A DNA stretch of 64,000 nucleotides, taken from a virus. The stretch lies in IMG/VR virus record IMGVR_UViG_3300045538_000426, positions 1 to 64,000 of that record; one strand, 5' to 3'. Below, piece by piece: positions 24,642 to 31,729 of this stretch. The stretch's first letter is position 1, and the number at the start of each line of letters is the position of its first letter. Both the position numbers and the translations under genes were made by a program. A model generated the notes under the pieces. The model was not told the DNA's origin. It saw nothing but the letters and a program-made list of their open reading frames with translations, and searched no databases.

Positions 24642-26765
24642 ATGAAAAAGCCGGTTTATTCCGATTTCTGGATGGGCGACGAGGGCGTTCATCAGGACGA
24701 ATCCGTTGAATATATTGAGTTGATACGGATGGCCCAATACAAGCGTGCCATAAGTAATTTCGTTAACATACTGACCGAACGTCGTATTCCTGTCTTGTTT
24801 AACACAGACAGCAAGAACGCCACTGATGGCGAGGTTGTCTATCTGTCGCCGAACATCAATAAGAAAAAAGACTTTGATATCGCCGTCGGACTTGCACTTC
24901 ACGAAGGAGCGCACATAGTTTATAGTGATTTTGTTATCTTACAGACGTTATGGCAGAGAACTCCCCGTGAACTCTATGACGTGGGTATTCGAAAGAATAT
25001 AGACAAGGCCAGAATTGTAAAATTGGTAAAAACCATGTTAAATTACGTGGAGGACCGTTACATTGACTCGTTGGTATATTCTTCTGCTCCTGGATACCGT
25101 GGATATTATATCTCTCTATACGATGCCTATTTTAATGTCAAAAACAATGAAAAGGTATTGAAGTCGAAGGTTTATAGATTCCCCAGTTTCGACGCGTATG
25201 AATTTCGTATCATAAATTTTACAAACGCGGGAACCGATTTAGACGCTCTACCTGATTTGAGAAACATTTATGATCTAATTGACATACCAACGGTTTTGAG
25301 GTTAAAAACTGCAGAAGACAGGCTCTCAGTTGCAATTAAAGTGTGTAAGTTAATACTGAAAAATATAGGAAAGCAACCAACTGATACTGGAGGAAATAAT
25401 AAAGGCAGTGCAAGCGGAACGTCGTCTCCAAAACAAAGTTCATCTGGTTCCACGGCGAAGATGGATTCCGACGAAGAACCTTCCGTTGAAAAGAACGAAC
25501 CGACCGGATCATTGAATCCTCCCGATGAACAAGGTGTGTCGGGTGAGGATGTGATTGGTGGAAATGACGTAGATACTGAGGTAGAACCGGAGGAAAAACC
25601 GAGTTCTTCCGATCCCGTCGACGAGGAAACTGGCAAGGGAGATACAAGCGAATTTACTGATGCTGAGGTGAAGGAAATGGAGAAAAATTTCAAACGCCAA
25701 CGCCGATTTGTGGATGGTGACGTGAAACGGGGAAAACTCTCTCATAGGCAAGCCGCTTCGGTTGACGCTATCGAAAGAAGCGGCATGGTTTTGGTGAGGG
25801 TAGGTAAGGAACTATCGGATAAGCCAGATTTTCGAGGCATCGAGTGTGTGGTTGTAAATAAACTCACAAATGAACTTATCGCAGACCCCGATTTCCCCCT
25901 TAGTAGAGGAATTCCATTAGCCATCGGGAAAGACGAGTCTCCGGTAGCTAAAGCCGTTCGTGATGGAATAGTGAAGGGTAGGATGTTGGGCCGTAGACTT
26001 CAACTGAGAGACGATGTAAGGGTCACTCGATACATGAGACAGCCAGTTGGAAAAATCGACCGCCGACTCATATCTGAACTCGGTTATGACGTAGCCAATG
26101 TATTTTATACATCTCATACGGACAAATTCAATGAGGTATTTTTACATATAAGCGTAGACGCTAGTTCATCCATGTCGGGGGTTAAGTGGGTTCGTGCTAT
26201 AACAACGGTTGTTGCCATTTGTAAGGCGGCTTCAATGATTTCTAATATAAGGGTATCTGTGAGTTTCAGAACCACTGTTCCGTCAGCTTTCACGGGACCG
26301 TCACCGTATGTCGTAATGGCTTACGATTCCAAGGTAGATTCGTTTAATAAGATAATTAGTCAATTCAAATATCTGGTGCCGAATAACACTACACCCGAGG
26401 GATTGACGTTTGAGGCTATCATGGAACATTTGCCGCCGAAGGTTTTTGGTGAAGATCGTTACTTTTTAAATTTATCTGATGGACAACCTTGTTATTCCTA
26501 TAGATCAAAAGAAAACGATGGAAACGCTGTGGATTACATCGGTGAAGTTGGCGTGGAACATACTCGTAAACAAGTGAATAAAATACGAGATATGGGATAT
26601 ACGATATTATCGTATTTCATCGAACAACCTAACACAGAATCAACTACCGTTCAACGCGTAGATTTTAAGAGAATGTATGGGAAATCGGCCTCTTTCATAA
26701 ATGTGGATAATGTCGTTAAGATCTCGAATACGTTGAATGCTATGTTTTTGGAAAAAAACGATTGA
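24642..26765 (+). CDS. Metallopeptidase-like and VWA domain protein, partner of the AAA+ ATPase
   Basis: 707 residues in three parts. Residues 1-230 carry an HExxH motif (HEGAH, 87-91) and, 45 residues later, NYVEDRYID, which supplies a likely third zinc ligand; the following PGYRGYYISLYDAYF is shared with phage proteins annotated as peptidases. Residues 240-345 are an acidic, Ser-rich linker. Residues 470-707 are a von Willebrand A domain with a complete MIDAS: DASSS (506-510), the Thr in NNTTPEG and the Asp in LSDGQP. This resembles DUF2201-type metallopeptidase/VWA proteins and, in the VWA part, CobT. With the AAA+ protein it should form an ATP-driven chaperone or maturation machine. Proteolysis is unproven. 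Confidence 0.75.
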   Translation: MKKPVYSDFWMGDEGVHQDESVEYIELIRMAQYKRAISNFVNILTERRIPVLFNTDSKNATDGEVVYLSPNINKKKDFDIAVGLALHEGAHIVYSDFVILQTLWQRTPRELYDVGIRKNIDKARIVKLVKTMLNYVEDRYIDSLVYSSAPGYRGYYISLYDAYFNVKNNEKVLKSKVYRFPSFDAYEFRIINFTNAGTDLDALPDLRNIYDLIDIPTVLRLKTAEDRLSVAIKVCKLILKNIGKQPTDTGGNNKGSASGTSSPKQSSSGSTAKMDSDEEPSVEKNEPTGSLNPPDEQGVSGEDVIGGNDVDTEVEPEEKPSSSDPVDEETGKGDTSEFTDAEVKEMEKNFKRQRRFVDGDVKRGKLSHRQAASVDAIERSGMVLVRVGKELSDKPDFRGIECVVVNKLTNELIADPDFPLSRGIPLAIGKDESPVAKAVRDGIVKGRMLGRRLQLRDDVRVTRYMRQPVGKIDRRLISELGYDVANVFYTSHTDKFNEVFLHISVDASSSMSGVKWVRAITTVVAICKAASMISNIRVSVSFRTTVPSAFTGPSPYVVMAYDSKVDSFNKIISQFKYLVPNNTTPEGLTFEAIMEHLPPKVFGEDRYFLNLSDGQPCYSYRSKENDGNAVDYIGEVGVEHTRKQVNKIRDMGYTILSYFIEQPNTESTTVQRVDFKRMYGKSASFINVDNVVKISNTLNAMFLEKND

Positions 26766-26772
26766 AAAAGTG

Positions 26773-26800
26773 TTGACAATGTATAAAACCCTGTTAGGAT
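26773..26800 (+). promoter_or_regulatory. sigma70-like promoter for the small regulator gene
   Basis: TTGACA (26773-26778), 16 bases, TAGGAT (26795-26800), with TATAAA directly after as an alternative -10. The ATG is 20 bases after the -10 box. Confidence 0.55.
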
Positions 26801-26819
26801 TATAAAGTAAGTAAAAAAT

Positions 26820-27245
26820 ATGAAAACTGATAACAAAACAAACCAAACATCCGCCACTCCGACTCAAACGACTCCGGTGGCCACACCGTCTACAAAAACC
26901 GGCCGCCGAAATAAGACTCGGTTGGAGTTGAAGTTGCCTGCCTCGGGGACTTATACCATTGAGGAATTGTGTAGTTCCAATCCGGAGTTCGTAGAAATCA
27001 CTCTCCGTGTTCGACTCAAGAAGCTCGTGAGTGATGGCAAAGTAGTTGAATTGGGAACTCTCCACATGGCCAAGGGACGTCCTAAGATGGTCTGTGCTAC
27101 CTCACCGGTATCCGAGTCAACGTTGGCTGCCGCACGAGACGCTGGCGTCTCCTTCAATGAGAAGTTTAACATGCCTATTCTGTCTATTAAGGATGGTGAT
27201 AAAATCACATCTGTTGCTATAGCCGACGCCGTCGTCACGGCTTAA
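26820..27245 (+). CDS. Small winged-helix-like protein, possible DNA-binding regulator
   Basis: 141 residues. An unstructured Thr/Pro/Gln-rich N-terminus (1-35) ends in a basic patch (KTGRRNKTR). Then TYTIEELCSSNP, VEITLRVRLKKLVSDGKVVELG and AKGRPKMVCA (quoted in parts) look like a helix-turn-helix followed by a beta hairpin wing. The C-terminal 50 residues (NEKFNMPILSIKDGDKITSVAIADAVV) are unassigned. It stands alone between a good sigma70-like promoter and a strong terminator, which fits a highly expressed early gene. A role in binding DNA or RNA is inferred from the fold pattern only. Confidence 0.55.
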   Translation: MKTDNKTNQTSATPTQTTPVATPSTKTGRRNKTRLELKLPASGTYTIEELCSSNPEFVEITLRVRLKKLVSDGKVVELGTLHMAKGRPKMVCATSPVSESTLAAARDAGVSFNEKFNMPILSIKDGDKITSVAIADAVVTA

Positions 27246-27267
27246 TTCGGATAAAATTACGTAAGTC

Positions 27268-27290
27268 AAGGCCGCTCAGCGGCCTTTTCT
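27268..27290 (+). terminator. Strong intrinsic terminator
   Basis: AAGGCCGC and GCGGCCTT form an 8-bp stem around TCA, followed by TTCTTTTG. It ends the single-gene unit 26820-27245 and overlaps the end of the small reverse-strand gene. Confidence 0.85.
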
Positions 27291-27509
27291 TTTGTCATAA
27301 ATCTTGTCTATTTTTATAAACTGTTCTCCGTTCTTGTAGTAGTTTATCCTCACCGCTGGATTTAGATTTTTTATTACGGAGCCGACCCTGTTTTTACTTC
27401 CTCTTATTATCGGATAATCCAACTCCGAATCAAATAACACATACGTAGATGTGTCTATTTCTATATAATGAAACACGGTTTCTTTTACATTGATTTTTTT
27501 GAATGTCAT
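27276..27509 (-). CDS. Small hypothetical protein
   Basis: 77 residues on the reverse strand, filling the only sizeable gap here. It begins MTFKKINVKETVFHYIEI and is beta-rich and basic (RGSKNRVGSVIKN, GEQFIKIDKIYDKRKGR). A TATTTATG octamer lies 5 bases upstream of its ATG on the same strand, with the spacing seen for other genes, which supports real expression. No family recognised. Confidence 0.5.
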   Translation of the reverse strand: MTFKKINVKETVFHYIEIDTSTYVLFDSELDYPIIRGSKNRVGSVIKNLNPAVRINYYKNGEQFIKIDKIYDKRKGR

Positions 27510-27514
27510 GGTAG

Positions 27515-27522
27515 CATAAATA
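27515..27522 (-). promoter_or_regulatory. Candidate promoter element TATTTATG (reverse strand)
   Basis: Reads ACTTATTTATGC on the reverse strand, ending 5 bases before the ATG at 27509. It overlaps the gap before the forward gene at 27526, which starts only 3 bases away. Confidence 0.4.
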
Positions 27523-27525
27523 AGT

Positions 27526-28710
27526 ATGAGTTCACCTAGCGATTTTTTTGATGTAGTGGAGTTTGATTACGATCTTGAGAAAAAGAAATTCATAGACAAT
27601 CTCAATTTCTTAAAAAACATGGATGTTCACGAACAGACATTCTATAAGAAGTGGTATGAATTACAATCTTATAATTCACTAATTTCAAATTCTACGTTGA
27701 CGAAGGCCAGTGTATGGAACGCATCTGATATTTTGGACGAAAAATCTACCATATCCGAGATTGAGGCTATGAATCCCACCATCGAACTTGTAAAAACAAA
27801 AGCTGATGAAAATCACTGGCTCATGCTTAGGTTGTTTTGTCACACGATGGAATTCAGTCAGACGCCCGGTAGATTTCTGAAATTTCTGATACACGACGGT
27901 TCGCCTGAGAAAAAGTATCTAGGTGGTATATCTGTGTCCAGTGATGTTATAGCTATAACCGACAGAGACAATTACATCGGATGGTCTTCTGAAAATCGAC
28001 TTAAGGGAAACAAAAGAATAAATAACAGTTCGATAGGTAGTTGTATAATGTCGACGCAACCGTTTGGTTATAATTTCTTAGGTGGTAAGTTGGGTGCGTG
28101 TCTTGTGACTACGGATGTTGTTCGTGAAACGTGGAAATCACAATATGACGCGGTGTTAGCCGGGATGACCACGACAAGTTTATACGGCAGTTTCAGTATG
28201 TATAATAGTCTAAAATGGTGGTATAAATGTGGGACTAGTGCTGGAAAAATCTCGATAAAGCCAGATGATTCTGTTTACGAAATTTGGCATCATTGGATTC
28301 AGAAGAACAAGCCAGCGGAATATGCAAAAATGATGACGCAGAAAGAGGGTGTATCAGGACCTGTCACAGGAGCAAAACAAAGAGTAATATCAACGGTGTT
28401 TAGTCAACTTGGAATAAAAGCGTCCGATTACGTTCACGGATTCCAACGTGGAACGTATTACAGCTCATTTTATGAAAATACTAGGGATTTTCTATGTGAC
28501 AAGATAACGGAAAATGAACTGGTTATGAAACCACTGTTCGCCGGCGACAAGAATTTGATTTTGGAATGGTGGAGGCCTCGTGCGATTGAGCGGTATAAGA
28601 AACTCCGTTCCGAGGGGAAGTTAAAAAGTGACGTTCTTTATTACAATGACATGATTGGAATGGAATACAACGAAGCAAAGGAGAGATATTTAAATGAAGT
28701 TGGAAGATAG
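27526..28710 (+). CDS. DUF4338 / DruA-like protein (first copy)
   Basis: 394 residues, no membrane segment. The central part matches the layout of DUF4338 proteins: FLIHDGSPEKKYLGGISVSSDVIA (residues split at the gap), DRDNYIGWSSENRLKG, NNSSIGSCI, then GACLVTTDVVRETWKSQY, TTTSLYGSFSMYN and WWYKCGTSAGKI. DUF4338 includes DruA of the Druantia anti-phage system, and related proteins occur in phages and large viruses; their biochemical activity is not established. A flanking helical N-terminus (1-110) and C-terminal helix (RERYLNEVGR-like end) are extra. It overlaps the next gene by 17 bases. The second copy at 31.7 kb is closer to the DUF4338 consensus. Confidence 0.5.
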   Translation: MSSPSDFFDVVEFDYDLEKKKFIDNLNFLKNMDVHEQTFYKKWYELQSYNSLISNSTLTKASVWNASDILDEKSTISEIEAMNPTIELVKTKADENHWLMLRLFCHTMEFSQTPGRFLKFLIHDGSPEKKYLGGISVSSDVIAITDRDNYIGWSSENRLKGNKRINNSSIGSCIMSTQPFGYNFLGGKLGACLVTTDVVRETWKSQYDAVLAGMTTTSLYGSFSMYNSLKWWYKCGTSAGKISIKPDDSVYEIWHHWIQKNKPAEYAKMMTQKEGVSGPVTGAKQRVISTVFSQLGIKASDYVHGFQRGTYYSSFYENTRDFLCDKITENELVMKPLFAGDKNLILEWWRPRAIERYKKLRSEGKLKSDVLYYNDMIGMEYNEAKERYLNEVGR

Positions 28711-29098
28711 AAAATTAATCCAAATTGGAGAGGTCGGTAATGAATTTACGAGGTTCATTTCGTCAGCTGGGTTATCTATGGCCACCGGATACAATAGAAT
28801 CGTGTTCGGTGCTAGGGGACCATATATAGAATTCGATCCATCTCATATCATACATACAAACATCCATATACCCGAGAACCAATTGTTTAGGATAAGCGAC
28901 CCACGTATTTACTATATAGAATTTCGTAGTTGTGACGTGGCTGCTGTTAAGGTGTATTATCAGATGAGAACAGTCGCTTATGCTGACTATAAGATAGGAA
29001 TGTTCTACATATCTCCATTGGAACTACAATTAATGGGTGGAGAAAATGTTCTGAAACTTACCTCTGAAAACGAAAAGAGTAGAGAATTTTTTGAATAA
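28694..29098 (+). CDS. Conserved phage protein of unknown function
   Basis: 134 residues. The core reads ATGYNRIVFGARGPYIEF, then NIHIPENQLFRI, YYIEFRSCD, VKVYYQMRTVAYADYKIG and MFYISPLEL. I recall this combination (GYNR-x-V-x-G-x-RGPY-x-E-F with TVAYADYK-x-G-M-F-Y) from uncharacterised proteins of marine phages and bacteria. It appears to be a compact beta-rich domain with conserved Arg, Glu and Tyr residues that could be an active site. It starts inside the end of the DUF4338-like gene and is followed 4 bases later by the metallo-beta-lactamase-fold gene. Function unknown. Confidence 0.55.
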   Translation: MKLEDRKLIQIGEVGNEFTRFISSAGLSMATGYNRIVFGARGPYIEFDPSHIIHTNIHIPENQLFRISDPRIYYIEFRSCDVAAVKVYYQMRTVAYADYKIGMFYISPLELQLMGGENVLKLTSENEKSREFFE

Positions 29099-29102
29099 AT
29101 TT

Positions 29103-29957
29103 ATGAAAACCATTGATCTACAACCTAAAGAAATTGTTCCGATTATGGATCAGTTGAAACAACATAGTAAAGACGGTCTTGTGTTGTGTTTTGTCGGTGT
29201 CGGCAGCGCGTGGAGCAAGAGGAATGTCAATACAAGTTTAATTGTTGCAAAAAATGGGATAACAATCTTAGTTGATATCGGAAGAAACATCCCAGAGGAG
29301 TTAGCTAAGATGGGTGTGGATATGCTTGATTTTGACTACTACCATTTTACACACAGCCATTGTGACCACGTCGGCGGCGCGGAACAACTACTACTCCAGC
29401 TTCGTTATATCAAAAAGAAAAAGGCCAAGGTAATCATAACCAATGAATACCAACAGGTTCTTTGGAACGAAACCCTAAAGGGAGGGTGTGAGATAAATGA
29501 GGACGGTTTGCTTCGGTTTACTGATTTTGTTGAAGTCATTAGGCCGGATTGGATGGCCGGTCAACCTCGTGAAAAATATCACATCAAATTAGACGGTGTC
29601 TTGGAATTTGATATTTTTAGAACCTTTCATGTTCCTGGAAATGTAAATAGTTGGGAGAAGGCATTCTGGTCAACTGGTCTTATTTTGGATAAAAAAGCAA
29701 TATTCACCGCTGACACCAGGTTCGATCTTTCTATATTCGAACATCTTGAATTTGACGGAGTGGAGGCAATATATCACGATTGTCAGTTATCCGGCCCAGG
29801 TTCAGTTCACGCTACATACGAGGAACTCACTCGTCTCATGCCGTCATATAAAGAGAGGATGTTTCTCACTCATTACGGAGACAATTTCGAAAAATTCGAC
29901 CCACAGTCAGATGGCTTCCGTGGGTTTGCAAAGCCGTGGGTGGTATATAAATTCTAA
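29103..29957 (+). CDS. Metallo-beta-lactamase-fold hydrolase (RNase Z-like)
   Basis: 284 residues from the ATG at 29103; a TTG 12 bases upstream overlaps the previous stop. The fold's metal ligands are visible: HSHCDHVGG (H-x-H-x-D-H), the His in RTFHVPGN, the Asp in FTADTRFD and the His in FLTHYGD. The N-terminal FVGVGSAWSKRNVNTS resembles the opening of RNase Z and PhnP-type phosphodiesterases. Enzymes of this group cut tRNA 3' trailers, cyclic nucleotides or phosphonate-linked cyclic phosphates. With no tRNA genes in this window and no clear exosite arm, the substrate cannot be told; breakdown of a cyclic-nucleotide defence signal is one possibility. Confidence 0.7.
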   Translation: MKTIDLQPKEIVPIMDQLKQHSKDGLVLCFVGVGSAWSKRNVNTSLIVAKNGITILVDIGRNIPEELAKMGVDMLDFDYYHFTHSHCDHVGGAEQLLLQLRYIKKKKAKVIITNEYQQVLWNETLKGGCEINEDGLLRFTDFVEVIRPDWMAGQPREKYHIKLDGVLEFDIFRTFHVPGNVNSWEKAFWSTGLILDKKAIFTADTRFDLSIFEHLEFDGVEAIYHDCQLSGPGSVHATYEELTRLMPSYKERMFLTHYGDNFEKFDPQSDGFRGFAKPWVVYKF

Positions 29958-29985
29958 TATAACAAACAAATCATACGAAATGATG

Positions 29986-30013
29986 TTGACTGTTGTACGA
30001 TAGGTGGTAGTAT
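29986..30013 (+). promoter_or_regulatory. sigma70-like promoter
   Basis: TTGACT (29986-29991), 16 bases, TAGTAT (30008-30013). It leaves a leader of about 55 bases before the ATG at 30076, longer than at the other promoters here. Confidence 0.5.
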
Positions 30014-30075
30014 TTAATTACAAATTCGGATTGACTCTGTTGTTAATCTGAAAACAAAACAAAAAACAAAATAGT

Positions 30076-30282
30076 ATGATAACCCGAAAAAACAAGAAAA
30101 ACCGCACAGCGTTTGTATATGACAACCGTGGCAATTTCGAAGCATTTTTGTCCCAGACTTTCACTGGTGCAAAGCAAGCGAGTCGATTGACTCTTAGGAC
30201 TCCTACCCATAGAGTCGACCTCACCGGCGCTGATTTGAGAGTCCTCCGTCGAGTGCTAAATCGAGCGGCTAAGTTGGTCTAA
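30076..30282 (+). CDS. Small basic protein
   Basis: 68 residues, strongly basic (RKNKKNRTAF, RLTLRTPTHR, DLRVLRRVLNRAAKLV). A short beta N-terminus is followed by an amphipathic C-terminal helix. It sits directly behind a sigma70-like promoter at the head of a unit leading to the clamp-loader small subunit and nucleotide-metabolism genes. Small basic early proteins of phages often bind nucleic acids or host proteins, but nothing specific is recognised. Confidence 0.55.
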   Translation: MITRKNKKNRTAFVYDNRGNFEAFLSQTFTGAKQASRLTLRTPTHRVDLTGADLRVLRRVLNRAAKLV

Positions 30283-30293
30283 TCTACCGGAAG

Positions 30294-30734
30294 TTGAAAC
30301 TGTTGATTTCAATTTTAGTTGGGTTGGTATGTTGGTTTCCTAAATGTATTCCGTTAGTCGCAGGACTGGCGGTTTACTTCATTTTGCGCCAGAAGTCTCG
30401 GATGGAAACTAATCTCTTAAATCAAGATGAGAACAATGTTAGATTTAGGTCTGACATTGACACTATCGCAACTAATCAATCAAAGTTAAACGACTCTTTA
30501 CGGACAGTCTCAGCGAAATCACACGATTCTAATGTCCGGCTCAAAGAAGATATAAGTTGTTTGAGAAACGAACTCCGTGTGTTAGAGTCTTCGTTGAAAC
30601 GAGTTAACTCAGATACCAATCATGGCACGACCAAAGAAGACATCCTCGGAAGACAGCGGCGATTCCTCAAAAGTATTGAAGGCAAAAACCCTGTTCGACC
30701 ACATCAATCAGATAAGAAACGTCAAATCACCTGA
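30294..30734 (+). CDS. Predicted membrane-anchored coiled-coil protein, overlapping the next gene
   Basis: 146 residues from a TTG (no ATG before residue 39). An N-terminal hydrophobic stretch (LLISILVGLVCWF and IPLVAGLAVYFIL) suggests a membrane anchor or hairpin, followed by a coiled coil (SKLNDSLRTVSAK, RLKEDISCLRNELRVLESSLKRV). The last 38 codons overlap the clamp-loader gene in another frame for 113 bases, unusually long for this genome, and that end is low in structure. It may be real with a true out-of-frame overlap; the unusual start and overlap lower confidence. Confidence 0.45.
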   Translation: MKLLISILVGLVCWFPKCIPLVAGLAVYFILRQKSRMETNLLNQDENNVRFRSDIDTIATNQSKLNDSLRTVSAKSHDSNVRLKEDISCLRNELRVLESSLKRVNSDTNHGTTKEDILGRQRRFLKSIEGKNPVRPHQSDKKRQIT

Positions 30735-31119
30735 TTATTTTGAGAAGTTAACCGACGGTGATAAAAAGAGTTTCAATCACTACATGATATGTAGGTTCTT
30801 GAGTATGGATCCTTCTTGTATATATGAAGCGTCGTACTTGAGTAAGGTATTTGATAAGATGGATAGCAAGTCGTTTTACAAAGTCTGTTGTGCGATTATT
30901 CCAAATGCTAGATATACACCGTATATAAAGAGTTCTCGTAAGAAGATAAATTCTGAATTGGTGGGATATATTGTTTCTAGGTTCAATGTAGGTAGTCATG
31001 AAGCGGAAGACTATTACAGAGTCTTGATTAACTTACCGACTGGATTAGAAACACTCGGGGAGATATGTAAGGGATATGGTAAGACGGATAAGGAGATAGA
31101 TAAAATTTTAAATGAATAA
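30622..31119 (+). CDS. Clamp loader small subunit (gp62-like)
   Basis: 165 residues. After a Ser-rich start (MARPKKTSSED), the pattern LFDHINQIRNVKSPDYFEKLTDGDKKSFNHYMICRFLSMDP (quoted as family landmarks FDHI, SFNHYMI-RFLSM) and FYKVCCAIIPNARYTPYIKSS are those I associate with gp62-type clamp-loader subunits of T4-like phages. The C-terminus is a helical domain (NVGSHEAEDYYRVL, GLETLGEICKGYGK). In T4, one gp62 and four gp44 load the gp45 clamp. Here gp44- and gp45-like genes are 30 kb away at 61-63 kb. The gene overlaps the next by 8 bases. Confidence 0.65.
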   Translation: MARPKKTSSEDSGDSSKVLKAKTLFDHINQIRNVKSPDYFEKLTDGDKKSFNHYMICRFLSMDPSCIYEASYLSKVFDKMDSKSFYKVCCAIIPNARYTPYIKSSRKKINSELVGYIVSRFNVGSHEAEDYYRVLINLPTGLETLGEICKGYGKTDKEIDKILNE

Positions 31120-31729
31120 CCGTAATAAATACATCGGAGTGTCGGGAGTAGCGAGGGTCGGGAAGAACCTCTTCTGTGATATTGCTAGTGACATATTGAG
31201 AGAAGAATACAACCTGACTTCGGAAACCTTTGCGTTAGCCACTTATTTAAAACGTGACGGTGAAATATTTTTGAGAGAAAAGTTGGGATTGAATGTTTGG
31301 TCGGAAGTAACCGAAGAAAAGTCTATATTTCGACCTTTCCTGATATGGTACGGTGGCGTCAAACGGAATCGTTCAAAGGGTAGGTGTTGGATAAACATGT
31401 TAGATCCGGAGATTCGTGCCAGTAAAGCTGATGTATGTTTCGTAAGCGATGTTCGGTTTGCTACATATGCCGACGACGAAGCACATTGGATTCAAACGGA
31501 ACTGTCGGGAAAACTAATCCACTTGTCTCGGTATAAATTTAACTCCGATGGTCAGTTCGAAGTAACCCCGCCGGCGTCGGACGATGAGGAAAGAAACGAC
31601 CCGATGTTGAATCGAATATCAGATGCATCATTGCAATGGAAGGATTCCGGCTGCAAAACACATGAAGATGCCAGAAAAAACCTAATTCTCAGAGAGAATG
31701 TCCGTCAGATATTATACAAGGTGATGTGA
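31112..31729 (+). CDS. P-loop kinase, deoxynucleoside monophosphate kinase-like (gp1-like)
   Basis: 205 residues. The N-terminus GVSGVARVGKNLFCDIA contains a P-loop of the form G-x4-G-K-N; an acidic pair or Thr is replaced by Asn, as in several phage dNMP kinases. ALATYLKRDGEIFL and EEKSIFRPFLIWYGG fit the family's substrate-binding region (F/A-A-x-x-L-K, then R-P-x-L-x-x-Y-G). VCFVSDVRFATYADDEAHWI is the T/S-D-V-R-x-x-x-x-D-E motif and IHLSRY follows. T4 gp1 phosphorylates dGMP, dTMP and hm-dCMP. The gene would supply dNDPs beside RNR and dUTPase. It overlaps both neighbours by a few bases (8 upstream, 4 downstream). Confidence 0.65.
   Translation: MNNRNKYIGVSGVARVGKNLFCDIASDILREEYNLTSETFALATYLKRDGEIFLREKLGLNVWSEVTEEKSIFRPFLIWYGGVKRNRSKGRCWINMLDPEIRASKADVCFVSDVRFATYADDEAHWIQTELSGKLIHLSRYKFNSDGQFEVTPPASDDEERNDPMLNRISDASLQWKDSGCKTHEDARKNLILRENVRQILYKVM

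Noticed and set aside
30031-30058. Second TTGACT upstream of 30076 as another promoter
   Set aside because: No -10-like sequence lies 15-19 bases downstream; the region there is A-rich without TATNNT.
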